Numbered from the stretch's first letter, positions 14,216 through 23,256 are shown. The stretch: 64,000 nt of DNA from an uncultured Bacteroides sp. (GCA_900552075.1 URYL01000002.1:124001-188000), one strand, 5' to 3'. The notes: a model not told the origin generated them from the letters alone. Translations and numbers: made by a program.

Positions 14216-17206
14216 TTAGAAATTAATCTTTAAGCCTACCATTGTAGTACGTGTATGCGGGTATACACTCCAACGATAATCAACACCTGGATCGATACCA
14301 CCCAAATTTACTTCTGGGTCAAGTCCTTTGTAACCAGTAATAGTAAACAGATTATTGCAAGTTACGTACAATTGCAGGTTCTGCAACCAGCCATTAAAGT
14401 TCTTGAAAGTATAACCAATAGAAAGAGTGCTCAGACGCAGGTAAGAACCTTTTTCAATGAAGCGGTCAGATGGCAAACTACCAGAAGTAGTAGGATGTTC
14501 AAGGAATTCCTTCAATACATTCTTACCTCCTGACAACATTTCAGGGCTCATATAGTTGGCACGAGTTCCGTTGTAGATGTCATTACCGAAGACTCCAGTA
14601 AAGAATACTGTAGCATTCCAGTTCTTATAGTTGAATGTGTTGTTCCATCCAAAGTTCAGTTTAGGCTGTGCACAACCGGTAATTGTACGGTCTTTATAAG
14701 CCGGAGTAGTGGTTGTTTCTCCTGTGCGTTCACCCGTATTTTCATCTCTTACATAATATGTAGCTTCGTTATTATCGTTGAAGCCAGCGAATTCGTAAGT
14801 GAAGAATGTTCCAAGAGGCTGGCCTTCGATAATACGCTGTGTATAACCTTCAGCAGAAACACCAGCTACCATCGGATCACCTTGGGTAAATACACCTACC
14901 TTGAACTTGTCATTAGACAATCTGTTTACAGTGTTCTTGTTATGAGAAAGAGTTACAGTAGTATTCCATGTAAAGTCTTTAGTCTGAACAGGAACAGCAT
15001 TGATAGAAACTTCAACACCTTTATTGGTAATTTCACCTACATTGGCTGCGATATCACCGAATGGATATATATTGGTAGATACCGGATAATTCCAAATCAA
15101 ATCGTTTGTTCTCTTATAATAGTATTCGATAGATCCGTTCAGACGGCCGTTGAACAATCCGTAGTCTAAACCAACGTTGAACATACCTGTAGTTTCCCAT
15201 TTCAAATCAGGGTTGGCATTCTTGGTGGCAGCCAGTGTACGCCATTGTTTTCCATTATAGGTAAAGAAACCAGATGCTCCGTAAGTTTCTACAGCAGTGT
15301 AGGCACCGAATCCCAGGGCATTACCGCTGACACCATATCCCAAACGGAACTTCAAGTTATCGAACAAGTTCTGGTTTTTCATAAATTCTTCTTCAGTGAT
15401 GTTCCAAGCCAAGCTGACAGAAGGGAAGGTACCCCATTTATTTTTACCGAATACAGAAGAACCATCTCGACGGACAGTAGCCTGCAGCATGTAACGGCTA
15501 TTGAAAGAGTAGCTGGCACGACCATAGAATGAAATATTACGGATAGTTTCCTTAGTACCACTTTCTATAGCAGGTATACCATCAATTGTACTTGCGTATG
15601 TAAGCTGATTCCATTTCAGTGTATCATCGTAGAAATCATGTACAGTCAAACCAAAACCATCGTTAGACATCTTTTCTTCCCAAGAATAACCCACCATCAA
15701 TGATAGTTTGTGAATGTCATTGAAAGTTGTGTCGTAGTTACCGTAAGTTTCGAAGATATGTTCCTGACCGAAGTAAGTATTACGTCTTGCCTGACCGTTG
15801 TAAGCACTTACTCCTTCAAGCTGTGTCTTATGAGTGTCGTATGCACTGTAAGTACTCTGATTAGTTGTAAATGAGTAGTTAACGTTCCATTTCAGTCCTT
15901 CGATAATTTCCAGACTTGCTTTACCTAATAACTGTGTATTCTTATAGATAGTCTCTGATGTATCTTCATAAATCAGTGACAATGGGTTATAACTCTTAGA
16001 ACCTGTAAGAGCTGTACTCCAAGAACCATCTTCATTTTTAACCGGAAGTCCCGGAGAGAAGTAGTTCATGGCATCCAATACAGATGCACCTTCATTATTC
16101 ATCGGAACGCCAATGGCCTTACCATATCTGGCATTTACACCAGCTGAAAGTTCCAAACGGTCTTTCAGAACTTTTGTAGTGACAAGAGAACGGACATTCA
16201 ATCGGTCCATGCTGGAGCCTTTGATTACACCTTCACGGTTTTGATAGTTAAGGCTGGCCATGTAAGTAGTCTTACCAGAACCACCGTTGATGGAGAGGTT
16301 GTGATTATGGCTGATAGCTGTACGGAGAACTTCATCCTGCCAGTTGGTGTTGGCGCCCAAGTCATTCTTAGGTTCTTCACCCTTCTGGGAATAGTAGGCA
16401 CGCAAATCATCGGCAGTAGCCATATCCAGGGTATTGAGGATTTTATCAAATGCTACATAACCGCTATAACTTACGTTAGTGCGTTCTGCTCCGTGTTTAC
16501 CTTTCTTGGTATTGACGATAATTACACCGTTGGCAGCTTTTGAACCGTAGATGGCAGTTGCAGTAGCATCACGAAGTACATCGATACTTTCGATATCATC
16601 AGGAGCTACCAAAGAGATATCTACACCCGGAATACCATCGATTACATAATAAGGCTGCATAGCCTGACCGGTACGCAAAGAAGAAGAACCACGCAAGGTG
16701 ATACTCGGAGAACCGTTCGGGTCACCTGAAGTAGTGATGCTCAATCCGGCAACTTTACCTTGCAACATGCTGGCTGCATCAGAGTATACACCGACGTTCA
16801 ACTGGTCAGCTTTTACTGAGGTGATGGAACTGGTTACATCCTTACGGGCCATGCTACCGTAACCGATAACTACGACTTCGTCCAAAGTTTCTGTATCTTC
16901 TTTCATGGTTACATTTACTTTGGCATTGTTTACTACCACTTCCTGTGACAAGAAGCCGATATAAGAGAATACAAGGGTCTTGCCCTTAGCTACTCGAAGG
17001 GTGTAGTTACCGTCCAAGTCGGTAACGGTTCCGTTGGTGGTGCCTTTTTCCACAACGTTTACACCGATTAACGGTTCACCTGTCGTACTTTGTACGTTTC
17101 CTGTAACTGTGAGTTGCGCGAATGCCCATGAGACATTCATCAGAAAAAGAGCCATGAATAAAACAAATGGCCTTAGTCTTGCATTTTTCAATTGTACTTT
17201 ACACAT
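14216..17206 (-). CDS. SusC/RagA-family TonB-dependent transporter of PUL1
   Basis: This outer-membrane beta-barrel imports oligosaccharides using TonB-ExbBD energy. The 996 residues comprise a signal peptide (cleavage near WAFAQ), a carboxypeptidase-regulatory-like domain (VTGNVQSTTGEPLIGVNVVEKG), the TonB-box region (DEVVVIGYGSMARKDVTSSI), the plug (RGSSSLRTGQ, DATATAIYGSKAANGVIIV) and the barrel, ending in an aromatic-rich strand (VGLKINF). It is followed by susD 21 nt later. It starts only 33 nt after the acyltransferase stop, with no promoter box in between. It must therefore be read mainly from a promoter upstream of GH89, which is unusual since susC is often the first PUL gene. Confidence 0.97.
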   Translation of the reverse strand: MCKVQLKNARLRPFVLFMALFLMNVSWAFAQLTVTGNVQSTTGEPLIGVNVVEKGTTNGTVTDLDGNYTLRVAKGKTLVFSYIGFLSQEVVVNNAKVNVTMKEDTETLDEVVVIGYGSMARKDVTSSITSVKADQLNVGVYSDAASMLQGKVAGLSITTSGDPNGSPSITLRGSSSLRTGQAMQPYYVIDGIPGVDISLVAPDDIESIDVLRDATATAIYGSKAANGVIIVNTKKGKHGAERTNVSYSGYVAFDKILNTLDMATADDLRAYYSQKGEEPKNDLGANTNWQDEVLRTAISHNHNLSINGGSGKTTYMASLNYQNREGVIKGSSMDRLNVRSLVTTKVLKDRLELSAGVNARYGKAIGVPMNNEGASVLDAMNYFSPGLPVKNEDGSWSTALTGSKSYNPLSLIYEDTSETIYKNTQLLGKASLEIIEGLKWNVNYSFTTNQSTYSAYDTHKTQLEGVSAYNGQARRNTYFGQEHIFETYGNYDTTFNDIHKLSLMVGYSWEEKMSNDGFGLTVHDFYDDTLKWNQLTYASTIDGIPAIESGTKETIRNISFYGRASYSFNSRYMLQATVRRDGSSVFGKNKWGTFPSVSLAWNITEEEFMKNQNLFDNLKFRLGYGVSGNALGFGAYTAVETYGASGFFTYNGKQWRTLAATKNANPDLKWETTGMFNVGLDYGLFNGRLNGSIEYYYKRTNDLIWNYPVSTNIYPFGDIAANVGEITNKGVEVSINAVPVQTKDFTWNTTVTLSHNKNTVNRLSNDKFKVGVFTQGDPMVAGVSAEGYTQRIIEGQPLGTFFTYEFAGFNDNNEATYYVRDENTGERTGETTTTPAYKDRTITGCAQPKLNFGWNNTFNYKNWNATVFFTGVFGNDIYNGTRANYMSPEMLSGGKNVLKEFLEHPTTSGSLPSDRFIEKGSYLRLSTLSIGYTFKNFNGWLQNLQLYVTCNNLFTITGYKGLDPEVNLGGIDPGVDYRWSVYPHTRTTMVGLKINF

Positions 17207-17239
17207 AAACTTAGATTTTTAAAAGGTTAGTTTTTAAAA

Positions 17240-18307
17240 TCATATTTTGATATAAATCTTCTTCTTATGTAGGATATATCCGGTCAGTCCCATTACTCCA
17301 CAGAAGAGGAGAGAGTAAATGAGGGAAGCAAAATATTCGTCCGTAAATAGGGTATTGATAGCTTGGTAAATAGGTTGCCGTATGTTCCATTCGGAGAATG
17401 CAATGGCTACTACTTCGCTAAGCACATAAAGAAAGAGCGGATTCATGCCGAAGACCAAGAAGAAGGTCCAGCCTTTGTTCACTTCCTTCACGTCTATCAC
17501 ATAGATGAGCAGAGCGAGAAGTAAGGAACCCCATCCGCAGGTCACAAGTACAAAACTTGTAGACCATACTCGTTTGTTGAGAGGCATCCAGATAGAGAGG
17601 ATATAACCGACAGCCAGCATCACCACTGCTACTGAAATCAGTTTGACAATGCGTTGGTTGATGGAAATCTTTTCCAAAAGGAGCTTGCCGCACAAAAATC
17701 CGATGAGGGTGTGGGCTACTGCGGAAATTGTGGCCACCAGCCCTTCCGGATCAATCGGGCTTTTCTTGTAAAGATGGGCTTCTCCGAAAATGCTTCTGTC
17801 GATGACGGCCAGGATGTTGGTGTCATCACAGGCATAGCCATTTCCTGTCAGGAGGATAATGGAATAAATGACCAGCAGACCGCCGGCAATCCAAGGAAGA
17901 TACTTGTGGCGGATGTAGATGACCATCAGTGATACAATACCGTAGCACAAACCGATGCGTTGCAGTACACCGGGAATACGCAGCGTGTCTATCGGGAAAA
18001 ATTCTCCTTTGCAGGCGTAGCCGAACCATTCGATACCCAATCCGATAAGGATGATGAGGAAAGTCCGACGGAAAATCTTTTTGACCACATCCTGCGAGGG
18101 CTTGAAGTCGAACTTCCGAAGAGAAATGTAAGTGGAAATACCTACCATGAACAGGAAGAACGGAAAGACCAGGTCACATGGAGTCAGACCGTTCCATGCG
18201 GAATGGCGCAAAGGCGCATACGAAACAGGTCCTCCGGCATTGTTTACCAGAATCATGCCGCATACCGTGATGCCGCGTAATACATCAAGTGACACAAGTC
18301 TTTTCAT
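17240..18307 (-). CDS. HGSNAT-like membrane acyltransferase (DUF5009/NagX-type)
   Basis: The 355-residue polytopic membrane protein resembles heparan-alpha-glucosaminide N-acetyltransferase (HGSNAT) and bacterial NagX-type proteins. The N-terminus has RLVSLDVLRGI, then VNNAGG and LRHSAWNGLTPCDLVFPFF. The His in RHSAWNG (His35) aligns with the acetyl-carrying active-site His of human HGSNAT. About ten hydrophobic helices follow, ending in a basic cytoplasmic tail. Known HGSNAT moves acetyl from cytoplasmic acetyl-CoA across the membrane to the amino group of terminal glucosamine. Here the gene sits immediately after GH89, whose substrate is the N-acetylated product of that reaction. The activity in Bacteroides is an inference: a role in modifying imported sugars or cell-envelope sugars is also possible. 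Confidence 0.85.
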   Translation of the reverse strand: MKRLVSLDVLRGITVCGMILVNNAGGPVSYAPLRHSAWNGLTPCDLVFPFFLFMVGISTYISLRKFDFKPSQDVVKKIFRRTFLIILIGLGIEWFGYACKGEFFPIDTLRIPGVLQRIGLCYGIVSLMVIYIRHKYLPWIAGGLLVIYSIILLTGNGYACDDTNILAVIDRSIFGEAHLYKKSPIDPEGLVATISAVAHTLIGFLCGKLLLEKISINQRIVKLISVAVVMLAVGYILSIWMPLNKRVWSTSFVLVTCGWGSLLLALLIYVIDVKEVNKGWTFFLVFGMNPLFLYVLSEVVAIAFSEWNIRQPIYQAINTLFTDEYFASLIYSLLFCGVMGLTGYILHKKKIYIKI

Positions 18308-18342
18308 CGTACCTTCTGTTTAAATGTGTTTTTCCCGATTCT

Positions 18343-20517
18343 TTATTTATCTTTGAATACCTTGTTGAAAACTTCCTTTGCTACAGTAATGCAATCGCCT
18401 TCTCCTTTTGCCGCATACGGGTTGTGAGCCACTGTCCACGGTTCTTCCATGGCATAATAATCCAGCTCTACCATCGGTTTTCCATCCAATACATCCTGGA
18501 GGGTCTGCCAGTAGGCTGCCCAGCGTTTGTAGTAGAAATCTTTCAGTATGCCGTTCCATTCTTTGTGCGCATAGTCGCGAAGACCTCCGTCATTGGCACA
18601 TACACGGTCGCCCCAAGTGGTGATTTGTACGCGGGCATTCCATTCATACAGGTCTTTTTCTTCCGGAGTAGTTCCTAAATTGCGGGCCTGCTCAATCCAG
18701 CGTCCTACGCGGAATTCGCTTCTTGTAGCCAGCAGTTGATCTTGTGCCAGCAGGATGTTCAGGAATTCCTGAGAGTGAGCCGCGAAGCTTTTCTTGTCGA
18801 AGCTCTTGAAGTCGGCTACTGTCTGGTTGTAGACGATACGTCCTCTGTCTGACAAAGACTGGCGGACGATGTCAATCAGGTCATATTCAAAGTTGTTGTT
18901 TCCTTTAAACTTGTCGGCTGCTTCCAGCATCAGGCGGGCTGCTGCTTCTGTGGTAGTCGGGTCATAGTAATTTTCCATTTTTGACCAACTGGAAGCCTGG
19001 AAGTTGTTCAGGCTCGGACGGCCGCAGAAGATGGATTCGTGGGTTCCCTGTTGGTTGTTACCGAACGGACAGTTATAGATACCGTTTGCCAGAATGTTCC
19101 ATGCTTTGGCTACTGTTTCATCGTATGTGCCGTAACGTGCCTTGATGTAGCCTTTCAGCCATTCTTCCTTGGTGAATTTCTCTGGACGCCAAGGAAGTTC
19201 GCACATCAGTTCGAACATTACCGGATTGTTTTCACTACCTTCCATGGTCAGGCCGATACCTTTCAGGTGAGCAGCCAGCGGATTGTTCTTGGTAAGATAG
19301 AAATTGTTCAGCAACTGGTCCATACGTCCGTGCAAGCCTACGTTGCCTCCGAAATTTTCTATCATGCAGAACAGCCAGTCATGTTGTTCGTATCCTTTTT
19401 CGCGTTTCCAGATAGAAGGGATACCCCACATCGGGCGGCATTCGCTGAACAAGTCCAGAATCAGGATGTCTCCGTTGTTCAGGTTCTTGATCATTTCCGG
19501 ACGCGGATTCTCTGTCCATCCCTGAATAACCCATGTGGCCTTCGGATTGGCTTGCTTCATGGCTTTAAGTACGGCTTTTCCGGCAGCGTCGAAATCTACG
19601 CTTCCTGCATCTTCAAGTTCATGGAACGGGTCCATGGAGTAGTAGTTGGCTTTGCCGAATAATTTTTCCAGTTCTTTATAATATAAGGAAGCAATTTCAT
19701 TAAAGCGTGCATCTGTAGGAAGCAGGAAAGCCGGACGGGTGAATCCGTTCCATAATGCGGGTTCCGTTACATTCAATCCCAGTTTTTTATTGGCATCGTG
19801 GGGAACCATACCTGAATAGCCCGGGAATACCGGTTCGATACCGTATTCACGCATGCGTTTCAGAATCTTTTTCTGTAAGGCTTCCTGCTGTGTGTACCAG
19901 CTGTCTGGATTGGGACCGCCCCATCCTTCCAGGTTGTTCATGGCCCACCATGCCAGGAAAGCAGGCCCTGCGATGAATTTATTGATTTCTTCTTTTGTAT
20001 AACCTAATTTAGCCAGCATGTTCTTCCATACACACTCCTGACCTACGGCTGCGAGTGGAAGATTGATGCCGTGCAACGCCATCCAGTCGATTTCTTTTTC
20101 CCAACGGCTCCAGTCCCAAAATGCCATAGTATAAGAATAGGTGCAATAGTTGAAATCGTATCTCAAGGAGAGGTTGGTTTCTTTGCGGACCGGAGTGGAT
20201 ACTTTCGGCAGGTTTTCCGGCAACTGGGCGGTCATTCCGTTCCAGGAAAGATGAATACCTGCGTAGTATTTCAGGTACCAGTTGAGGCCGGTGGCGATGT
20301 TTACATAATTATTACCGCGGATGACGACTTTGTTGCCTTTCTGGTCAAGTTCGAAAAAGTCGTTTCCTCCTTTTTGTAATTGTATAATGAACTTGTGGGA
20401 TGACCCCGGGCAAATTCTTTCCAAAAGTCCGTCGACAGGATTACTCCATAAGCTGAATGGAATGCAAACACATGCTAAAAGGATAAGTAAAAATCGTTTG
20501 GATTTCATAATATTCAT
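18343..20517 (-). CDS. GH89 alpha-N-acetylglucosaminidase
   Basis: Family GH89 (human NAGLU) removes terminal alpha-GlcNAc, as in heparan fragments or the alpha-1,4-GlcNAc cap of gastric mucin. The 724-residue protein has a signal peptide (cleavage near SLWSN), an N-terminal domain, and the catalytic barrel with AFWDWSRWEKEIDWMALHGIN, WGGPNPDSWYTQQ, MDPFHE (Glu300, expected acid/base) and GLTMEGSENN (Glu426, expected nucleophile). The C-terminal helical domain is complete. The start may be 20517 or the ATG at 20508. It is the first gene of the PUL1 operon. Two 15-bp direct repeats lie just upstream, overlapping the place where a -33 element would be. Confidence 0.95.
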   Translation of the reverse strand: MNIMKSKRFLLILLACVCIPFSLWSNPVDGLLERICPGSSHKFIIQLQKGGNDFFELDQKGNKVVIRGNNYVNIATGLNWYLKYYAGIHLSWNGMTAQLPENLPKVSTPVRKETNLSLRYDFNYCTYSYTMAFWDWSRWEKEIDWMALHGINLPLAAVGQECVWKNMLAKLGYTKEEINKFIAGPAFLAWWAMNNLEGWGGPNPDSWYTQQEALQKKILKRMREYGIEPVFPGYSGMVPHDANKKLGLNVTEPALWNGFTRPAFLLPTDARFNEIASLYYKELEKLFGKANYYSMDPFHELEDAGSVDFDAAGKAVLKAMKQANPKATWVIQGWTENPRPEMIKNLNNGDILILDLFSECRPMWGIPSIWKREKGYEQHDWLFCMIENFGGNVGLHGRMDQLLNNFYLTKNNPLAAHLKGIGLTMEGSENNPVMFELMCELPWRPEKFTKEEWLKGYIKARYGTYDETVAKAWNILANGIYNCPFGNNQQGTHESIFCGRPSLNNFQASSWSKMENYYDPTTTEAAARLMLEAADKFKGNNNFEYDLIDIVRQSLSDRGRIVYNQTVADFKSFDKKSFAAHSQEFLNILLAQDQLLATRSEFRVGRWIEQARNLGTTPEEKDLYEWNARVQITTWGDRVCANDGGLRDYAHKEWNGILKDFYYKRWAAYWQTLQDVLDGKPMVELDYYAMEEPWTVAHNPYAAKGEGDCITVAKEVFNKVFKDK

Positions 20518-20529
20518 TTTTAAGTGTTA

Positions 20530-20537
20530 CAAAAATC
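20530..20537 (-). promoter_or_regulatory. Probable -7 box of the PUL1 operon
   Basis: GATTTTTG on the minus strand is one base off TAnnTTTG and lies 12 nt upstream of the first GH89 ATG. There is no -33 TTTG. The proximal direct repeat starts 18 nt upstream, as expected for an activator-dependent promoter. Confidence 0.4.
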
Positions 20538-20555
20538 ATACTTTATAAGTAACAT

Positions 20556-20591
20556 AAGGGGGAAAATAGTCAATAAAAGGGGGAAAATAGT
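20556..20591 (-). promoter_or_regulatory. Two perfect 15-bp direct repeats, 21-bp period: candidate HTCS operator of PUL1
   Basis: AAGGGGGAAAATAGT occurs at 20556-20570 and again at 20577-20591 (plus-strand sequence), so the copies lie on the same helix face two turns apart. AraC-family regulators bind paired direct half-sites with this spacing next to the promoter. The HTH of the PUL1 HTCS is of that type. Binding by this HTCS is inferred, not shown. Confidence 0.65.
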
Positions 20592-20653
20592 GCATTGTGG
20601 TTTTTCTTCCTTTAAATTGACCTATGTCAAGCCACTCTCTGCGGTAAATATTG

Positions 20654-20661
20654 TAATTTTG
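20654..20661 (+). promoter_or_regulatory. -7 box abutting the MATE start
   Basis: TAATTTTG ends 2 nt before the ATG at 20664. Either the mRNA is leaderless or translation begins downstream, for example at GTG 20685. Confidence 0.45.
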
Positions 20662-20663
20662 CC

Positions 20664-22034
20664 ATGTTTTTAGAGAGTAAACACGTGGAACAGGCTATTC
20701 AACAAACAAACATCCGGAAGGGCTTGACGAAGCTCGTGATTCCTATTTTTATAGAGACTTTATTGATTATGATGTTGGGGGCGGTAGACACCATCATGCT
20801 GAGCCAGTACTCGGACGAGAGTGTGGCGGCAGTAGGAGTGGTCAACCAGATTGTGATGTTTGCTTTCCTCATCTTCGAGGTGATCAATATCGGCACTTCC
20901 GTGCTGTGTTCGCAGTACCTTGGAGCGGGACTGAAGAATAAAATGGTGCAGGTGGTGGGAGTAGCCTTGCTGCTGAACTTGGTGGTAGGTATACTGGTCA
21001 GTGCCATTTTGCATTATGGGGCGGCCACGTTGTTAGGATGGATGGGATTGCGTCCAGAGTTGTTGAAGTACGGTATCGGGTACATGGAAATTGTAGGGGC
21101 CTTTGCTTTTTTCCAGGCCATCTCACTGACCATTTCTGCTTCGCTTCGTAGTGCGAACAAGGCTATCTATCCCATGCTGGTTACGGTGTTGGTCAATGTG
21201 ATGAACATCATCGGCAATTATTCCCTGATTTTTGGTAAGTTCGGATTTCCGGCCTTGGGAGCGGAAGGAGCGGCCATTTCCACTTCGGTGGCCCGGGGAG
21301 TCAGCATGGTGGTGTTGTTTGTCATTCTTTTCAAGAAACATATTCCTTCTTTCCCGTTGGCACTTTTCCGGCCTTTCCCTTGGAAAGAACTGAAGAACTT
21401 GTTGAAGGTGGGATTGCCTTCCGCCGGAGAGAACATGTCGTACAGCTTCTCGCAGGTGGTGATTACCTATCTGATCAATATTTTGGGAAATGATTCGCTG
21501 GCTACCCGTACCTATACGGTCAATACCACTATGTTTGTCTACCTGTTTGCCATCGCCATGGCACAAGGTGGAGCCATCAGTATCGGGCATCTGGTAGGGC
21601 AGAAGAAGATACGTGCGGCCTATCTGTTGGGAAAATACGTGATGCGTCTGTCCATCCTGGTCTCTTTGATACTTTCGTGTATCTGGGCTATTTTCGGGCA
21701 TACCATCTTCAGTCTGCTGACCAAGAACGAGAATATCATCCGGTTGGGAGTGACCATTCTGATAGTCGATGTGATTGTGGAGATTGGACGTGCCGTGAAC
21801 ATTTATGCCACGAATGCCTTGCGTTCGGCGGGCGATGTGAATTTCCCTTTCTATGTAGGGTTGGTCGTACAGTGGACAGTGTCCGTCGGGTTGAGCTACC
21901 TGCTCGGCATCCATTGGGGATGGGGACTGGTGGGTATGTGGTGTGCCTTCCTGCTCGATGAGAACATCCGTGCCTTTATCTTCGTGAAACGCTGGAACAG
22001 CCTGAAATGGGCTAAGAAAGGGTTTGTGAGATAA
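20664..22034 (+). CDS. MATE-family efflux transporter
   Basis: Multidrug and toxic compound extrusion proteins export cationic drugs or metabolites with a Na+ or H+ gradient. The 456-residue protein has 12 predicted helices in two six-helix repeats, starting TKLVIPIFIETLLIMMLGAVDTIMLSQYS, and a second repeat with LLKVGLPSAGENMSYSFSQVV. Both are typical of the bacterial NorM/DinF branch. The substrate is unknown. The start is uncertain because a TAATTTTG box lies 2 nt upstream of the first ATG. It is divergent from PUL1 and ends 9 nt before a convergent small gene. It does not look like part of the PUL. Confidence 0.93.
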   Translation: MFLESKHVEQAIQQTNIRKGLTKLVIPIFIETLLIMMLGAVDTIMLSQYSDESVAAVGVVNQIVMFAFLIFEVINIGTSVLCSQYLGAGLKNKMVQVVGVALLLNLVVGILVSAILHYGAATLLGWMGLRPELLKYGIGYMEIVGAFAFFQAISLTISASLRSANKAIYPMLVTVLVNVMNIIGNYSLIFGKFGFPALGAEGAAISTSVARGVSMVVLFVILFKKHIPSFPLALFRPFPWKELKNLLKVGLPSAGENMSYSFSQVVITYLINILGNDSLATRTYTVNTTMFVYLFAIAMAQGGAISIGHLVGQKKIRAAYLLGKYVMRLSILVSLILSCIWAIFGHTIFSLLTKNENIIRLGVTILIVDVIVEIGRAVNIYATNALRSAGDVNFPFYVGLVVQWTVSVGLSYLLGIHWGWGLVGMWCAFLLDENIRAFIFVKRWNSLKWAKKGFVR

Positions 22035-22043
22035 AGTTGGGAG

Positions 22044-22259
22044 TTATGTCAGGTAGAGGAAGAAAACAATGATGCAAAGTATGTCGATGGTCAATGCGAT
22101 GACCGACCAACGCAGGAATTGTTTGTTCCTCTTGACGGCCCCGTAAATAATTCCTAAGATGGCAGAGAGGAGTATTCCCGTGATAATTCCGAAAACACCT
22201 TGTATGGCGATGCCCAGCAATACAAGGATGCCCATCGTGATAAGGATATTGTTTTTCAT
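22044..22259 (-). CDS. Small two-helix membrane protein, unknown function
   Basis: The 71-residue product is almost wholly hydrophobic. Helix 1 and 2 form a continuous run (ITMGILVLLGIAIQGVFG, then ITGILLSAILGIIYGAV), then a short basic loop (KRNKQFLRW), then a last helix (VIALTIDILCIIVFFLYL). There is a clear ATG start. I do not recognise the family. It lies between convergent MATE and upstream proC on the same strand, after the proC terminator, so it has a separate promoter or depends on read-through. No function can be assigned. Confidence 0.6.
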   Translation of the reverse strand: MKNNILITMGILVLLGIAIQGVFGIITGILLSAILGIIYGAVKRNKQFLRWSVIALTIDILCIIVFFLYLT

Positions 22260-22283
22260 GTCGATTTGATTTTAGGTTAGGAA

Positions 22284-22307
22284 ATAAAAAGGGAGCCTGA
22301 AGCTCCC
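22284..22307 (-). terminator. Terminator of proC
   Basis: GGGAGC at 22291-22296 pairs with GCTCCC at 22302-22307. On the minus strand it is followed by TTTTTATTT. It lies just past the proC stop at 22318. Confidence 0.8.
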
Positions 22308-22317
22308 TGTCTCGTTT

Positions 22318-23091
22318 TTAGAGGCTGGCCTTAATTGCACGAATGACCGCTGAGGTGAATCCGTCGTGTTCCAGTGAGTTGATGCCTTTGATGGTGATTC
22401 CTCCCGGAGTGGTGACCTTTTCAATTTCAGTGGCCGGATGGGCGTGTTCGTTGTTCAGCAACAGTTGGGCAGCTCCTTCCAGGGTCTGTGCCAGCATGGT
22501 CTGTGCATCGTGAGGTTTGATGCCAAGCTCTATTCCTGCCTGCATGGCAGCCTGCACGTATTTCAGCACGTAAGCGATGCCGCAGGAAGTCAATGAGGTG
22601 GCAGCAGCAAACAGTTTTTCGTCAATCAGCATGGAGCGCCCCATTTCATTGAATAGGGCAGTCATGCCTGCAATCTGCTCTTCCGAAGCGTTGCGTGCGG
22701 CAATCAGGGTCATGCTGGCGCCTTCTGAAATGGCGGTGTTCGGGATGACACGGAAAATCGGCATCTCCGGGTCTACGAAATGTGCCAGGTCTTCAATGGT
22801 CAGTCCAGCAGCCACTGATACCAAGATTTGCGGATGTCTCAATCTTAAAGGTTTCAGCACTTCTTCCACTTTCCAAGGCTTTACGGCGATGATGACGATG
22901 TCGGCATCTTCTGCCGCTTCCTTGTTGGAATGGGTCACGTGGATGGCTGGAAATTCCGCTTTCAGCGCATTCAGTTTTCCGGCACTGGGGTTGGATACCG
23001 CTATCTGTTGTGCCTGGATATAATGTCCGTTGGCCAGTCCACGGGCAATGGCACCTCCCATGTTTCCGGCTCCGATAATCGCTACTTTCAT
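22318..23091 (-). CDS. proC: Pyrroline-5-carboxylate reductase
   Basis: ProC reduces 1-pyrroline-5-carboxylate to L-proline with NAD(P)H, the last step of proline synthesis, in the cytoplasm. The 257-residue protein starts with the Rossmann motif GAGNMGGAIARGL, has DIVIIAVKPW and RVIPNTAISEGASMT, and ends with the family signature VTTPGGITIKGINSLEHDG (substrate binding). The length is normal. It is monocistronic, with a TAACTTTG box at 23119-23126 and its own terminator. proB, the first enzyme of the pathway, is elsewhere in the window at 36900. proA is not in the window. Confidence 0.97.
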   Translation of the reverse strand: MKVAIIGAGNMGGAIARGLANGHYIQAQQIAVSNPSAGKLNALKAEFPAIHVTHSNKEAAEDADIVIIAVKPWKVEEVLKPLRLRHPQILVSVAAGLTIEDLAHFVDPEMPIFRVIPNTAISEGASMTLIAARNASEEQIAGMTALFNEMGRSMLIDEKLFAAATSLTSCGIAYVLKYVQAAMQAGIELGIKPHDAQTMLAQTLEGAAQLLLNNEHAHPATEIEKVTTPGGITIKGINSLEHDGFTSAVIRAIKASL

Positions 23092-23118
23092 ATTTTACAA
23101 GTTTGAGTTCTATATTCG

Positions 23119-23126
23119 CAAAGTTA
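23119..23126 (-). promoter_or_regulatory. -7 box of proC
   Basis: TAACTTTG on the minus strand, 27 nt upstream of the proC start. Repeat array B lies about 130 bp further upstream. Confidence 0.55.
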
Positions 23127-23256
23127 TAATTAAAAATGAGAGTCTGGCTATATAATGGAATTTATTTTGGCTGTTCGGAGGAAGGAACGTAGCCATTTGG
23201 TGAAACATACGGGCATTTATACGTTATTTCCCGTTTGTTTTTTATGTTTCCCTTGA

